A stretch of 64,000 nt of DNA from Bufo bufo (GCF_905171765.1 NC_053390.1:583322471-583386470); one strand, 5' to 3'. Shown: positions 1 through 10,711, counted from the stretch's first letter. The notes: generated from the letters alone by a model not told the origin. Numbers and translations are program-made.

Positions 1-489
1 TTTGTGCTGTCTGGCCATTGTAGAACCTCAGGAAACATGACAGGTGCTCAGAAAGTCAGAGCTGCTTCAAAAAGCGGAAATTCACATTTTTGTACCATAG
101 TTTGTAAACGCTATAACTTTTACCCAAACCATTTTTTTTTACCCAAACATTTTTTTTTTATCAAAGACATGTAGAACAATAAATTTAGAGAAAAATTTAT
201 ATATGGATGTCGTTTTTTTTTGCAAAATTTTACAACTGAAAGTGAAAAATGTCATTTTTTTGCAAAAAAAATCGTTAAATTTCGATTAATAACAAAAAAA
301 GTAAAAATTTCAGCAGCAATGAAATACCACCAAATGAAAGCTCTATTAGTGAGAAAAAAAGGAGGTAAAATTCATTTGGGTGGTAAGTTGCATGACCGAG
401 CAATAAACGGTGAAAGTAGGATAGGTCAGAAGTGTAAAAAGTGGCCTGGTCTTTAAGGGTGTTTAAGGTATAGGGGCTGAGGTGGTTAA
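1..489 (+). mobile_element. 3' end of piggyBac-type TTAA element (copy A)
   Basis: This block is nearly identical to 39544-40035, with the same orientation and the same T-rich and A-rich runs. Both blocks end in a GGTGGTTAA terminus, so the TTAA at 486-489 is the presumed target-site edge. The element runs off the left side of the window. Sequence right after the TTAA belongs to a hAT end, so the copy probably inserted at a TTAA inside that hAT. It holds no convincing coding region. The piggyBac assignment rests on copy C at 62331-64000, which has a transposase N-terminus; a Kolobok-type TTAA element is the alternative. Confidence 0.7.
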
Positions 490-918
490 ACAAAAAAAAT
501 TAAAAATAAAACCAAAAAGCAATGTAGGCTACCTCCTCATCCTCCACCGCCGCTTCCACCTACACCGTCGCATCCACTGCCTCCTCAACCTCCTACTCCA
601 TATGATCCTCGTACTCCAAGATCAGGATTATATATATTTTTTTTACGTATTTTATGTTATTTTAAGTCATTTCCCTATCCACATTTGTTTGCAGCGCACT
701 TGCCATGCTCTTAACCACATTTTGCTGTCATTTGCAGCCCTCTATCCCTTTCCATGACTTTTTTACAGCCATTTTAGTGCTCCAAAGTTCGGGTCCCCAT
801 TGACTTCAATGGGGTTCGGGTTCAAGTTCAGGTCAAGTTTGGCTCCCGAACTCGAACTTTTTTATGAAGTTCGGCCGAATCCGTCGAACCCGAACATCCA
901 GGTGTCCGCTCAACTCTA
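490..918 (+). mobile_element. hAT element 3'-terminal fragment
   Basis: The block is the reverse complement of 55678-56090, including a CTCC-rich tract and a final inverted terminus CGCTCAACTCTA at 907-918. The matching end at 55678 reads TAGAGTTGAGCGG. Only the noncoding 3' part of the element is present; it is cut on the left by the piggyBac-type copy. The family is inferred from the hAT transposase linked to the other copy at 57.9-61.3 kb. Confidence 0.65.
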
Positions 919-1115
919 ATAGGGAGGAATCATTTCATATCATCTTAGTGCATGGAGAGACGTCAGAAAGTGCTAGGAACAGTGCCATGAAAGAGATTTA
1001 CAAGTGCAGGGATAGGATAGGGAGGAATAATTTCACAGCATCTTAGTGCAGGGAATGACGCTAGGTACAGTGCTAGAAAAGAGATTTACAAGTGCAGGGA
1101 AAGATTATTTGGGGA
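919..1115. repeat. Two direct copies of a ~100-bp unit
   Basis: The phrase ATAGGGAGGAAT followed by CATCTTAGTGCA and GAGATTTACAAGTGCAGGGA occurs twice, at about 918-1016 and 1017-1112. It sits between the hAT end and a longer minisatellite. It resembles the kind of subrepeat found at one end of the hAT elements here, but no transposase accompanies it. Confidence 0.6.
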
Positions 1116-1174
1116 TCCAAAAAGCCATTATACAGCTATGTCATTCCAGCAAATTGTTCTTGGGGTGCAAGTGC

Positions 1175-2606
1175 TATGTTAAAAAGCCTTTAGTGGCTTA
1201 TATCTTTTCAAACAAGAAAAATGTATGCACAGTTCACTTCTGCATTTATATGTGTTGAAAGCGGACAGAAAGAAAACAAAATACACACTTCAATGGTGCA
1301 GTTATTTGTGGCAAAAGGGTTTAGTGGCCTATTTCTGTACAAAAAAGAAAAATATATACGCACTTCAATGGTGCATTTTCTGCTGAAAGCGTTTACTAGC
1401 TTATTTCAGTACAAAAAGAAAAATATATTCTCATTTCACGTTGGCGGTTATATGTGTTGAAAGCGTACAGAAAGAAAAAAAATATATGCACTTCACTGGT
1501 GCATTTATATGTGGCAAAAGCGTTTAGTGGCCTATTTCATTATAGAAATAAAAAAATATACGTACTTCACTGATGCAGTTGTTTGTGGCAAAAGGGTTTA
1601 GTGGCCTATTTCAGTAAAGAAAGAAAAATATATACGCACTTCACTGTTGCATTTATTTCTGTTAAAAGTGTTTACTGGCCTATTTCAGTACAAAAAGAAA
1701 AATATATTCTCAGTTCACTTCTGCAGTTATATGTCTTGAAAGTGTTTACTGGCCTATTTCAGTACAGAAAGAAAAAATATATACGCACTTCACTGCTGCA
1801 TTTATTTCTGCTGAAAGCGTTTACTGGCCTATTTCAGTGCAAAAAGAAAAATATGTTCTCAGTTCACGTCAGCGGTTATATGTGTTGAAAGCATGGCTGG
1901 GAGTCAGCAGCAGTGGAAGGTGAGGAGCAAAACGTGCCTGGGGTAGACTACCTGCTTTTCAGCAGCCTACCTAACCGGGAAGTAGTGGTGCACAGAAGTA
2001 GCGGCGGTAGCAGTCAGTCAGTGCGGCGGTTATATGCGGTAAAGCGTTTAGTGGCCTATTACAGTACAAAAAGAAAAATACATTTTCAGTTCACGTCGGC
2101 GGCGGTTATATGTGATAAAATCTTTATTGAAGTACTTTGATCGAAAAACTAAATTTATTCAGCGGTCAGCGCTGTAGTTATATGCGATAAAACCTCTGCG
2201 ATGTTTCGGGGGGGGCGAATAGATGCCGGATGACCGGGACGCTCCATGAGCTTCCCAGGAGCTGCTGTCGGGAGCAGCGGTTCATTTCTGAGACCTTCGT
2301 ATAGTGCAGGGGGAATCCGAAGACCCTCTCCATCTCCTTACTCCATTATACAGTATGTGGTAAAATCTTTATTGACGTATTTCAGTTGAAAAACTAATTT
2401 TATTCAGCGTTCAGCGCTGCAGTTATATGCAGTAAAATCTTTATTGATGTATTTTGGTCGAAAAAACAATTTTTTTTTCAGTGTTCAATCAGCCCTGCGG
2501 TTATATGGGGTAAAATCTTTATTGAAGTATTTCAGTCGAAAAACTAAATTTATTCAGCGGTCAGCGCTGCGGTTATATGCGGTTATATGCTGTAAAATCT
2601 TTAGTG
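1175..2606. repeat. Degenerate 74-80 bp minisatellite
   Basis: The phrase TTTA(G/C)TGGCCTATTTCAGTAC recurs at about 1319, 1391, 1522, 1596, 1670, 1744 and 1819, giving a 74-bp period in the regular part. A second sub-array (2030-2606) has TAAAATCTTTATTGA followed by a CAGCGGTCAGCGCTG-like core with a period near 80 bp. Units within each part are far more alike than between parts. Open frames across this array are chance products of a period that avoids stops. A stretch at 1890-2030 does not match the unit. Confidence 0.75.
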
Positions 2607-2876
2607 ACGCATCTTGATGAACTTCGCAACTCTTCCCTGCTCAAAGCTATCTTGACGCTTTGTCTTCTCATTCTCTGTAGCTACAAGAGGCCTGTTCATG
2701 CCAGGCAGGTTCCCCCAGAAGTATCTGGGTTGATGAGCAGCCGATACCACACTTGCATCAATCTTGACAGGATTTGTCTCCAGGTGGAGAGAAATAGTTT
2801 TTTGGAAGGATTTTTCCATCGTAACCACGTCGTTGAATAAACAGAAGATTGTCGGATTCTCTCCTGTCTTAGGCAA
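2607..2876 (-). pseudogene. Intronless DNMT3-like methyltransferase fragment
   Basis: The minus-strand frame encodes about 90 residues with NPVKIDASVVSAAH followed by RYFWGNLPGMNRPL, then a weaker stretch ending near GRVAKFIKM. I recognise this as the late catalytic-domain region of DNMT3A/DNMT3B-type de novo cytosine-5 methyltransferases, around motif VIII. The catalytic PCQ loop, the AdoMet-binding start and the C-terminus are absent. No splice sites interrupt the match, although this region spans several exons in vertebrate DNMT3 genes. Stops close both sides: TAA just upstream at about 2880-2882 and another just past 2606. The 3' side merges into the minisatellite. It could be a fragment of a processed pseudogene or host sequence captured by a transposon. 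No function is implied. Confidence 0.75.
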
Positions 2877-2882
2877 CACTTA

Positions 2883-3135
2883 ATTTTTATCACTAAATTT
2901 ATTAAATATTGAATATTAAATTGAACCAAAACTTGATTAAAATTATAAGAAAGTAAACTTGAATTCGCCAATATATTATCCCAATCTTAAAGGGAAATTC
3001 ACGGACAATCAATTTGTAAAAGCCTTTTGTGCCGAAGAACGTGTGTTATTAAATCGTGTTTTTAAGCAACAATTTATAAAGTTGAGAAATTCTAACTTTC
3101 ATTTCTGTTCCATATTCCCTATAAAGGAATAGACG
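2883..3135. other. AT-rich stretch, nothing recognised
   Basis: The sequence is AT-rich without long frames, clear repeats or terminal motifs. It separates the DNMT3-like fragment from the CTG-rich array. Confidence 0.5.
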
Positions 3136-3758
3136 AAACGGCCACTCTGGGGCCTCCTCATGCTGCTGCCACCTCCACAATCTCTTGTCGTTGTACCAAT
3201 CCTCCACAATCTCTCGTCGTTGTGCCAATCTCTGGCCCCCTCATGCTGCTTCCACCTCCACAATCTCTCGTCGTCGTGCCACTTTGTGGCCTCCTTATAC
3301 TGTGGCCTCCTCATGCTGCTGACACCTCCACACTATGTCACCTTGCCACTCTGTGGCCTCCTGATGCTGCCGCCACCTCCACACTATGTCACCTTGCCAC
3401 TCTGTGGTCTCCTGATGCTGCCGCCACCTCCACACTCGGTCATTGCGCCACCCTGGCGCCTCTTCCTGATGCTGCTGCCGCCGCCACCTCCTCACTCGGT
3501 CATTGTGCCACCCTGTGGCCTTCTCCTGATGCTGCTGCCGCCACCACCTCTGCACTCTGTCATTGTGCCACTCTTTGGCCTCCTCATACTGTGGCCTCAT
3601 CATGCTGCTGCCACCTCCACACTATGTCACCTTGCCACTCTGTGGTCTCCTGATGCTGTCACCACCTCCAAACTTTTTAATTGTGCCACTCTGTGACCTC
3701 CTCATACTGCTGCCACCTCTAGACTCTGTCATTGTGCCACTCAGTGGCTTCCTCATAC
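3136..3758. repeat. 51-bp CTG-rich tandem array, left part
   Basis: Units of the type GCCACTCTGTGGCCTCCT plus GATGCTGC and CCACCTCCACACTCTGTC repeat with a basic 51-bp period (for example 3345, 3396, 3447) and small in-frame insertions. Because the period is a multiple of three, open frames up to 178 codons appear on both strands. The biased composition and exact periodicity mark them as by-products. The array resumes at 5148 after a solo LTR. Confidence 0.85.
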
Positions 3759-5147
3759 TGTTACGAATGAGGTATAGGAGGAAACACCACACTGACAACC
3801 AGGAGGAAAAGGGAAAGCCACTAGGCCTCAACGCTAGGGAAAGGAAAAGGTCCCCTACTACAGAACCCTTCTTCTGTCTCTGACTCCTAACTTTTACACG
3901 TTTATTTTTTTTATTTTTTACGGTGTTCATCTGAAGGGTTAGGTCATGTGATATTTTTATAGAGAAGGTTATTACAGATGCGGCGATACCTAATATGTAT
4001 ACTCTTTTAAATTTACTTAAGTTTTACACAATAACAGCTTTTTTAAACAAAAGAAATTATGTTTTAGTGTTTCTATATTCTGAGCCATAGTTTTTTTTAT
4101 TTTTTAGGCGATTGTCCTAGGTGGAGGCTCATTTTTTGTGGGATGAGGTGACGATTAGATCGGTACTATTTTGGTGGGCATACGCCTTTTTGATCGTTTG
4201 CTGTTGTACTTTTAGTGATGGTGCTTATTTGCACAGTTTTTATTTTTTTATTTTTTACGGTGTTCATCTGAGGGGTTAGGTCATGTAATATGTTTATAGA
4301 GCCGGTCGATACGGATGCGGCGATACCTAATATGTCATCTTATTTTTTACCAATTTTTTTTTTACTTTATTTTGGGGAAATTACGTTTGTTTGTTTTTTA
4401 TTTGAAACTTTTAATTTTTGGGGGGAAAACATTATTTTTTAACTTTTTTTCACATTATTTTTTTGTCCCACTTTGAGACTTACTCATACAGCTTCCTGCC
4501 TGTGAGATCCAGGGGGGCTGGATCTCACAGGCTCTTCACCGGAAGGCAGCCCGATGCCTAAGGAAGGCATTGCGCTGCCTTCCCTGCTATCGGGTCCCCA
4601 TCACAGCAGCACGGGGACCCGATGGCACCGCCGATCTCCGCCGAAACGACCTGTAAACGCCGCAAACCGCAGGTCTGAATTGACCTGGGCCCCCCCCCGC
4701 GCATTTTTCCAGGGTGCCTGCTGATTGATTTCAGCAGGCACCCAATTCCGATCACCGCCCACCGCGCGGTGGTGATCTGAACTACACAAGACGTATCAGT
4801 ACGTCATGTGTCCTTAAGTACCAGGACATCATGATGTAACAGTACGTTATATGTCCCCAACAGGTTAACTTCTGTAGTGAGATTGACGAGCAGGAACTCC
4901 AGAGAGGACAACACACCAGCTCTTCCAAAACCAAATTAAGCTATCTTACTGCACAGTCAGAAGGGTGAGGTAAGACTAAATAGAGTAGAAGTAATGACTA
5001 CTAAGCTACACCTGAAACAAGGGGTGTGGTCATAAACCACAACAACACTGAATCAAAGAGTAATCACAGAGGCTGTTACTGTAGATTCCTCCACGCTCCG
5101 CCAGTCTCCTTAATCTCCTGACATCTGTCACGGAAGGGACCGTAACA
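3759..5147. mobile_element. Solo LTR of an LTR retrotransposon
   Basis: The block starts TGTTACGAATGAGG and ends GACCGTAACA, with the TG...CA and imperfect TGTTACG/CGTAACA ends expected of an LTR. It is flanked by the 4-bp direct repeat ATAC (3755-3758 and 5148-5151) and splits the 51-bp array, which continues on both sides. No internal retrotransposon coding sequence is present. About 980 bp of it is a secondary TTAA-type element at 3891-4868. The superfamily cannot be fixed; a 4-5 bp duplication fits Ty3/Gypsy or an endogenous retrovirus. Confidence 0.65.
3891..4868 (-). mobile_element. Fragment of TTAA-type element inside the solo LTR
   Basis: Two copies of a ~340-bp subrepeat containing TTACGGTGTTCATCTGA and GATGCGGCGATACCTAATAT lie at about 3915 and 4255. 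Their reverse complements recur in the large element at 17825-35029 (near 18405, 19235 and 19545). The right end is GGTTAA at 4863-4868. The left junction reads CTAA, perhaps a mutated TTAA. It contains no coding capacity. Confidence 0.55.
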
Positions 5148-5565
5148 ATACTGCCGCCACCTCCACACTCTGTCATTTTGCCACTTGGTTGCCTTCTCCT
5201 GATGCTGCTACTGCTGCTGTCGCCACCTCCAGACTCTGACATTGTGCCACTCAGTGGCATCCTCATACTCCTGCCACCTCCACACTCTGTCATTGTGCCA
5301 CTCGGTAGCCTTCTCCTGATGCTGCTACTGCTGCTGCTGCCACCTCCAGACTCTGTCATTGTGCCACTCTGTGGCCTCCTACTGATGCTGCTACTGCTGC
5401 TGCCGCCACCTCCAGGCTCTCTCATTGTGCCACTCGGTGGCTCCCTCATACTGCTGCCACCTCCAGCCTCTGTCATTGTACCACTCGGTGGCCTCCTCAT
5501 ACTGCCACCATCTCCACACTCTGTCATTGTGCCACTCGGTGGCCTTCTCCTGATGCTTGCAATAT
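5148..5565. repeat. 51-bp CTG-rich tandem array, right part
   Basis: This continues the array at 3136-3758, with extra runs of CTGCTACTGCTGCTG that lengthen some units. It resumes directly after the ATAC duplication of the solo LTR. The frames of 130 and 165 codons here are periodicity artefacts rich in Leu/Pro or Ser/Gly. Confidence 0.85.
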
Positions 5566-6237
5566 TATAGAAAACTGCGGCACTCCAATTTCATAGAAAA
5601 CTTCACCTTTTATTACACTGAAATAGTGTAGTTAGTCTGCCCTGGAGGCTGGTTTTAAAGTCAGTATAAAACTGTGTCTACTTCTACAGCGCCTACCAGT
5701 AGCCATTTGGCTCCAGGAGAAGTATATAGTGGGCTCAGCATGCATGTTGGTACTTGCATCCCTGGATCCGATGAAAGCTGTCACGGCACCGGACGGGGTT
5801 AAAAGCAGAGTGTGCCTGGCGTGCATGCTGTCCCTGCGCTCCCTGGACTTTGTGTGGCTATCATGGCCCATAAACAGGTAGGAACTAGTGTTAGGGACCA
5901 CTCATAGAGGCGACCTAGACGTGGTGAGTGGCTTATTATGCTTTGGCCAAAATGTACACCAATGCCTCATTCAACATCCAGCATGGAGGCAGGGCAGAGT
6001 GCTGGTTGCAGAGTGCTATTGCATTTGTGTTTTTGCGATTGTATGTGTATTTCGCCATAGATATGTGCACCTGCATACAGGGTTGTGCTGACTGAATCCC
6101 CCACATTTTTTCTTTGTAGTATATCCGGATGGAACCAAATTTTTCCCAAAATTGCTCCCATATTCTGGGCCAGCAGAGAGGTTGGTGTTTTTACCGATAG
6201 GTCACCGTCTCTGCACTGCAGTGGTGGTCGTACGTTA
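5566..6237. other. Unassigned dispersed-repeat-like sequence
   Basis: There are no long conserved frames and no terminal repeats. Its general character is that of an old amphibian interspersed repeat, but I cannot name the family from what is visible here. Confidence 0.3.
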
Positions 6238-6385
6238 TCATGCCTGGCCCTGTCAATCAAAGTGGAGAGGGTGCTGCAGTTGCAGAGAGAACAGGCAATA
6301 TAAACATGGGTCCAACACAGATACCTTCAGCTGCCAAGGACACATGCAACAGGTCAGCCATTTTCATAAGTGCAAATCTGCTGAC
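6238..6385. repeat. Dispersed repeat shared with 35040-35260
   Basis: The order CCTGGCCCTGTCAAT, CAGTTGCAGAGAGA, then CCTTCAGCTGCCAAG and a CAGCAA/CAACAGGTCAGC tract is repeated in the same order and orientation at 35060-35262. The second copy has extra sequence in the middle. No coding capacity or termini are seen, so the class is unknown. Confidence 0.6.
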
Positions 6386-6391
6386 AGATGC

Positions 6392-6640
6392 CCTTTAAAG
6401 AGGTTCTCCAGGATTTTCATATTGATGGACTGTCCTCCAGTTCCAATTAGCTGTTCGAGAAAGCCACTGTGCTCACAAGATCTCAGACGAGGACTGCAAC
6501 CTCCTCACAGCTTACCAAGCACAGTGCCATCCATTAGATAGCGACTGTGCTTGGTATAGCAGCTCAACCCCATTCACTTGATACAGCTCCCACTGATCTC
6601 ATATTGATGACCTATCCTGAGGATTTGTCAGAAAGGAGTA
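6392..6640. mobile_element. TTAAAGAGG-ended MITE-like remnant
   Basis: The left edge CTTTAAAGAGGTTCTCCAGG resembles the TTAAAGG-type ends of amphibian T2/Kolobok MITEs. The phrase ATATTGATGACCTATCCTGAGGA near 6600 is typical of the same kind of dispersed unit. The right end is decayed, so only a remnant is called. Confidence 0.4.
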
Positions 6641-7540
6641 TTTATTAAATAATATTTGGCTGCTTTTCATTGTGGGCGTACTATGTCATTGAAAATTAAA
6701 TGCTAAATCATGTATTTCTGTAGAAGATTGCACAGAGAGCTAAAACTCCTATATAGATATCAATTTTACTTCTGCTGTGAGGGAAATATGTTATCTGCTA
6801 GCATAATAGTAGATTAGTAGAAATTGGATAACAGTCTGACAGCTCCATTTTTCTCTTGGTAGGCCTAGATGAAGGTACTCACACAAAAACATTGCACTTA
6901 ACAGTGTAATGTGCGATGCTCTGATTAAGTCACTTATCCCCTTCTCTTTCTGGCCGCAGTGAGGAACTGAGGAAGACAATTCAGACTGATTGCTGTGCTA
7001 AAAGTCCAAACAAAAGAGGAAGATAAAGAGCTAGGACAGGAAGTAGAATACATAGAGCAACTTTTAAAAAATTGTATCCAAATAACCATCCACCCAATTT
7101 TTGGAAAAAAATAAATAAAAATGCATAGAATGTTATCACAAGATTTTCAAAAAAGAATAATGATAGAAAAAGAATATCTAGTATGTTTCTCTTCTGTAAC
7201 AATAGAAAGAATTCTGACAAACATCTGTCACCAATTTAGTGATGGTTTTTACCCCAGTATTTCATTACCAGCTCACTTTAAGTGACCTTGCCCTGTAAAT
7301 TTCTGAGCTGTATCATGAGGTGCCTATACCAATGAGGCACATTTATTTTGGCAGCCTTCCAAAAATCACTTACTGCCCTAGCTCATGTTATAAGATTATG
7401 GCAAACATGCAAGCACAGGCAAGCAAAACAAAAGAGGGAAAACTGTTCTCGCTGGTGGAAAAACACCATAGAGGAACAAACAGAAAGATGTGTCTCTTCC
7501 TGCCTGTGCTAATGCTATCCTACCCCATTTTTTGTCATTA
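6641..7540. other. Nothing recognised
   Basis: There is no long conserved frame, RNA gene or terminal repeat. Short frames here show no recognisable protein family. Confidence 0.5.
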
Positions 7541-7919
7541 TTAACAGTGAGCTCCACAGTCCCTCACCCCTTAACACTTACCCCCCCACAATGCTCTTTA
7601 AAATGCCACTTTAAAATTGGACCTCCACAGCAGCCTATCCCCTTGACTTTGATATTCACAGCAGCCTGCCCCTTTAACAGTGAGTTTTACAGCACCCCAC
7701 TCCCTTATTTCATTAACAGTGACCTCACAGTATCCTGCTGCCTTAACAGTGACATCCACAGCAGTTGCCCCTTTAATAGTGGCCCCTGCCCCTTAACAGT
7801 ACCTCCACAGTGTCTGCCTCTTTAACAGTGACCTCCACAGCGGCCTGCCGCCTTAACAGTAACATCCACAGTGAACGCCCCTTTAAAAGAAACCTCCACA
7901 GCGCCCTGCCCCTTTAATG
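7541..7919. repeat. Degenerate ~30-bp tandem repeat
   Basis: Phrases of the form TTAACAGTGACCTCCACAGC and GCCTGCCCCTTTAACAGT recur about a dozen times with variable spacing. The array stops at the TAGGGCTACACG terminus of the next MITE. Confidence 0.65.
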
Positions 7920-7920
7920 C

Positions 7921-8211
7921 TAGGGCTACACGACGACATGTGTCACACAACATTTTGTCTCAACATTTTTTATAATGATAGGCTATGGTGTCGCACTGCG
8001 ACTGTGACATGACAGTCACAAAAAATCCATCCAAGATGGATTTATCTGCGACTGTCGCATTGTAGCATATCACATGTCGCAGTGCAACACCATAGACTAT
8101 CATTATAAAAATTGTCACGCGACATTGGTGCGACATCAATGGTGCGCGACACATGTAGCAGTGTAGTTGTGCCCTATGTGTCGTGCGACTTATTGTCGTC
8201 GTGTAGCCCTA
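7921..8211. mobile_element. 291-bp foldback MITE
   Basis: The ends are TAGGGCTACACGACGACA (7921-7938) and its inverted partner TTGTCGTCGTGTAGCCCTA (8193-8211). The interior is also largely self-complementary: TATAATGATAGGCTATGGTGTCGCA pairs in parts with the TGCAACACCATAGACTATCATTATA tract further on. There is no coding sequence. A target duplication is not clear, so the superfamily is open. Confidence 0.75.
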
Positions 8212-8850
8212 ACCTAAAGCTGACCTACAGCAGTGAAGAAAAATGGCTGGGTTGTTATGGAAACCTGGAGTAAAACTGTGTGTATGTGGAGACTAAGGGC
8301 CTGTGAGCTTCTATTGGCTAATAAGGGACAAATAACCGTGTGTATGGCAGTTGGGATATGAAGATAAAGACTTGCAGGCTTGTATTGGCTAATGCAGGTA
8401 ATTTTTTGGGAATATCTCAGGAACGGTACATCCTAGAGAGATGAGACCTGGTCTAAAACCTTCCTGGACACCTGATGTACCTGTGTGTCAAATTTAGTGA
8501 AGATCGGTCCAGTCGTTTGGTCCCGCATAAAGAACAGACAGGCAGACAGAAAGACGTCGGGACAGACAGAAACTCATTGTGTACCGGCATGTTACCTCCA
8601 CAGTATTCTTTCCCAGTAAGTGATATGTGTACCAAGTTTAGTAGAAATCGATCGATGAGTTTTTGAGTTACAGAGCAATATGTGTGTAGCAAAAACTGTT
8701 GGAGCATACAAACTCCATGCAGCTGCTGTGCAGGGGCGTATGACCCCCACAATATTTATTTTCAGGTAGTAAGGGATGTGTATATCAAGTTTTATTGAAA
8801 TTGGTTGGTTTTTGAGTGATCGCGGAACATACACACACATATATACATCT
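8212..8850. repeat. Dispersed repeat with reiterated GAAATCGGT-like phrases
   Basis: The phrases AAATTTAGTGAAGATCGGTCC, AAGTTTAGTAGAAATCGATCG and AAGTTTTATTGAAATTGGTTGG are spaced by about 130-160 bp, followed by GACAGACAG and TTTTTGAGT tracts. This wording recurs in many animal genomes as a noncoding dispersed repeat. I cannot assign its class. Confidence 0.45.
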
Positions 8851-8855
8851 TTCTT

Positions 8856-8897
8856 TATATATATATATATATATATAATTATATATATATATATATA
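8856..8897. repeat. (TA)n microsatellite
   Basis: An almost pure run of TA dinucleotides, interrupted once by AATT. Confidence 0.9.
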
Positions 8898-9039
8898 GAT
8901 GTATAGGTTTGAGTGAACGGGGCGACTATGTTGACTTATTTTTAAACAACACTTCTCTGGCACAGGGAGATGATAAATCTTCCCAACTGCTTCTTAATAA
9001 ATAAGACAGATCTCAATCTGGCACAAAAGTGATTAATAC

Positions 9040-9200
9040 TGGCATATGGGAAGGCCAATCTTGATAAATCTGCCTCAATGTGTCTAAAGTATGAATCCAA
9101 AAAGTTTCTCTCTGTGTGAGTATTCTGATCCTATCCTCACCTCTTTTGGGCGTGGGCACATGCTCAACAACATGAAAGTTCATCTGTGCCATCTGGTGTC
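9040..9200 (-). pseudogene. Penelope-like endonuclease C-terminal fragment
   Basis: The minus frame reads VVEHVPTPKRGEDRIRI followed by QRETFWIHTLDTL. This spacing (basic stretch, then QRE..WI..L.T) is the C-terminal signature of the GIY-YIG endonuclease of Penelope-like retroelements, as I recognise it. The reverse transcriptase and GIY-YIG core are missing, and the frame after the motif no longer matches. It is probably the 3' tip of a 5'-truncated copy, consistent with other Penelope-like insertions nearby. The assignment rests on about 40 residues. Confidence 0.5.
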
Positions 9201-9494
9201 CAGAAAAAGGCACCTTCCTCTTTGGTGGCTGGGATCGTGACAGTGTGCATAGGCTAGTGCCTTTTTCTATAGTGTGCAAGCATGACCACTGCTGCTGGAT
9301 TACAGGATGGTCATACTGCTGCGACCGGGTTTGCGGGGCAACACGTGATGCTATGGTGGGACAATGGGGGTAGTAGTTCATGTACTCACAGTTAGCAGAG
9401 TCTCCCTGGGCCCGCACTATATCCTCTGGGGCACTCTCTATTGCAGGGAACACCAGCCAGATGGAAGTTGAGGTGCTCTTGATGGAATAGGTGT

Positions 9495-9963
9495 TTAAAG
9501 AGGACCTTTCACTAGAATTAAACATCTAAACTAACTATGCAGACATGTAGAGCGACGCCCAGGGATCCCCCGCACTTACTGTTATCCCCGGGCGCCGCTC
9601 CGTTCGCCTGGTATAGCCTCCGGTATCTTCATAGTTAGGCTCCACCCAGTTGAGCCTGCTGGCGTCTCATTCTCCCATGCTGTAGCGCTGGCCAATCACA
9701 GCGCTCAGCTCATAGCCTGAGAGGCTTTTTTTTCTCTCGGGCTATGAGCTGAGCGCTGCGACTGGCCAGCGCTACAGCATGGAAGAATAAGACGCCGGCA
9801 GGTTCCCCTGGGTGGAGCCTAACTATGAAGATACCGGAGGCTATAATGGGAGAACGGAGCGGCGCCCGGGGATAACAGTAAGTGCAGGGGGATCCCTGGG
9901 CACCGCTCTCCATGTCTGTATAGTTAGTTTAGATGTTTTATTCTAGTGAAAGGTCCTCTTTAA
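9495..9963. mobile_element. Foldback TTAA MITE
   Basis: The ends TTAAAGAGGACCTTTCACTA and TAGTGAAAGGTCCTCTTTAA are exact inverted repeats, with TTAA at both borders. Pairing continues inward for nearly the whole element, from ACATCTAAACTAACTAT through a GC-rich arm to a hinge around TGAGAGGCTTTTTTTTCTCTC near 9727. The TTAAAGRGG ends and TTAA target match the T2/Kolobok-type MITEs known from frogs. It has no coding sequence and is a strong cruciform or hairpin candidate. Confidence 0.85.
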
Positions 9964-10711
9964 GGTACTTTGGCGCTAAGGTGCCAATGTTGAGTGTAGT
10001 AGTAGAAATGATGAGTCAGTTGAAATCAAACAGTTGAACATTTACTGAATCAATTGTCTTCAGTTAGTCAGTACAGATATAGTTCATTTGTATAGCATGA
10101 GTGATGACTCATAAATAGGTTCAGTAGTATTCCTTTTATCAGGTTTAGGCAATTGTCAGTTAGGGAGTTCTCTAGTACTTTAGCTTTACAGGCGAAGAAT
10201 AATTTGATTTACTTTAAGTCCACTTTCCATAGCACTCAGGTACTAAATATACTGTTTTCTACTTATCTTGAGCTGTCCAATAAGGGCGTTTCTCCCTCGT
10301 GGCAGGCAAACTCTCTGCGACATTATTTGCAGGATGCTCTCCTGAAGTATTCAGATTCACTATATCCCAGAAGGCTTCTAGTGAATAAGGACAACTTGGT
10401 GCCTTGGTCATCCGGCTAAGTCCAGGAACTTGGAAAGTTACTCTTGGTCACTTGTGCTTGTGAAGTCCATAGGCCAGACTCCGCTCTAACCTTAACTAGG
10501 CTTGCTTTATATTTAGACGTAGACTTACTGTCCAGTGCTAAGCTGCTGTAACTACTCTTAGTTTGTCCTCTCCAGGATTGATCAGGTCCCGGAGGAAAGA
10601 AATTGCAGCTACATAGTGGATAAGGCCTGTTTCTTTCCTCCATACACTTGCTTTCCTCTCTCACTACAATACACTACACTGCCCTGATCTAGACACACCC
10701 CAAACTATATA
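9964..10711. other. Unassigned sequence, possible old LTR region
   Basis: No conserved frame is visible. The composition and the Penelope-like insertion next to it suggest old retroelement sequence, but no LTR borders can be defined. Confidence 0.3.

Noticed and set aside
2601..2879. Functional DNA methyltransferase gene
   Set aside because: Only about 90 codons, closed by stops, without the catalytic loop or cofactor-binding motifs.
3160..3696. 178-codon Leu/Pro-rich open frame and antisense frames
   Set aside because: They lie entirely in a 51-bp tandem array whose period is a multiple of three; several frames on both strands are open.
5030..5570. 165- and 130-codon frames on opposite strands
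   Set aside because: Same 51-bp array; simple-sequence composition and no recognisable domain.
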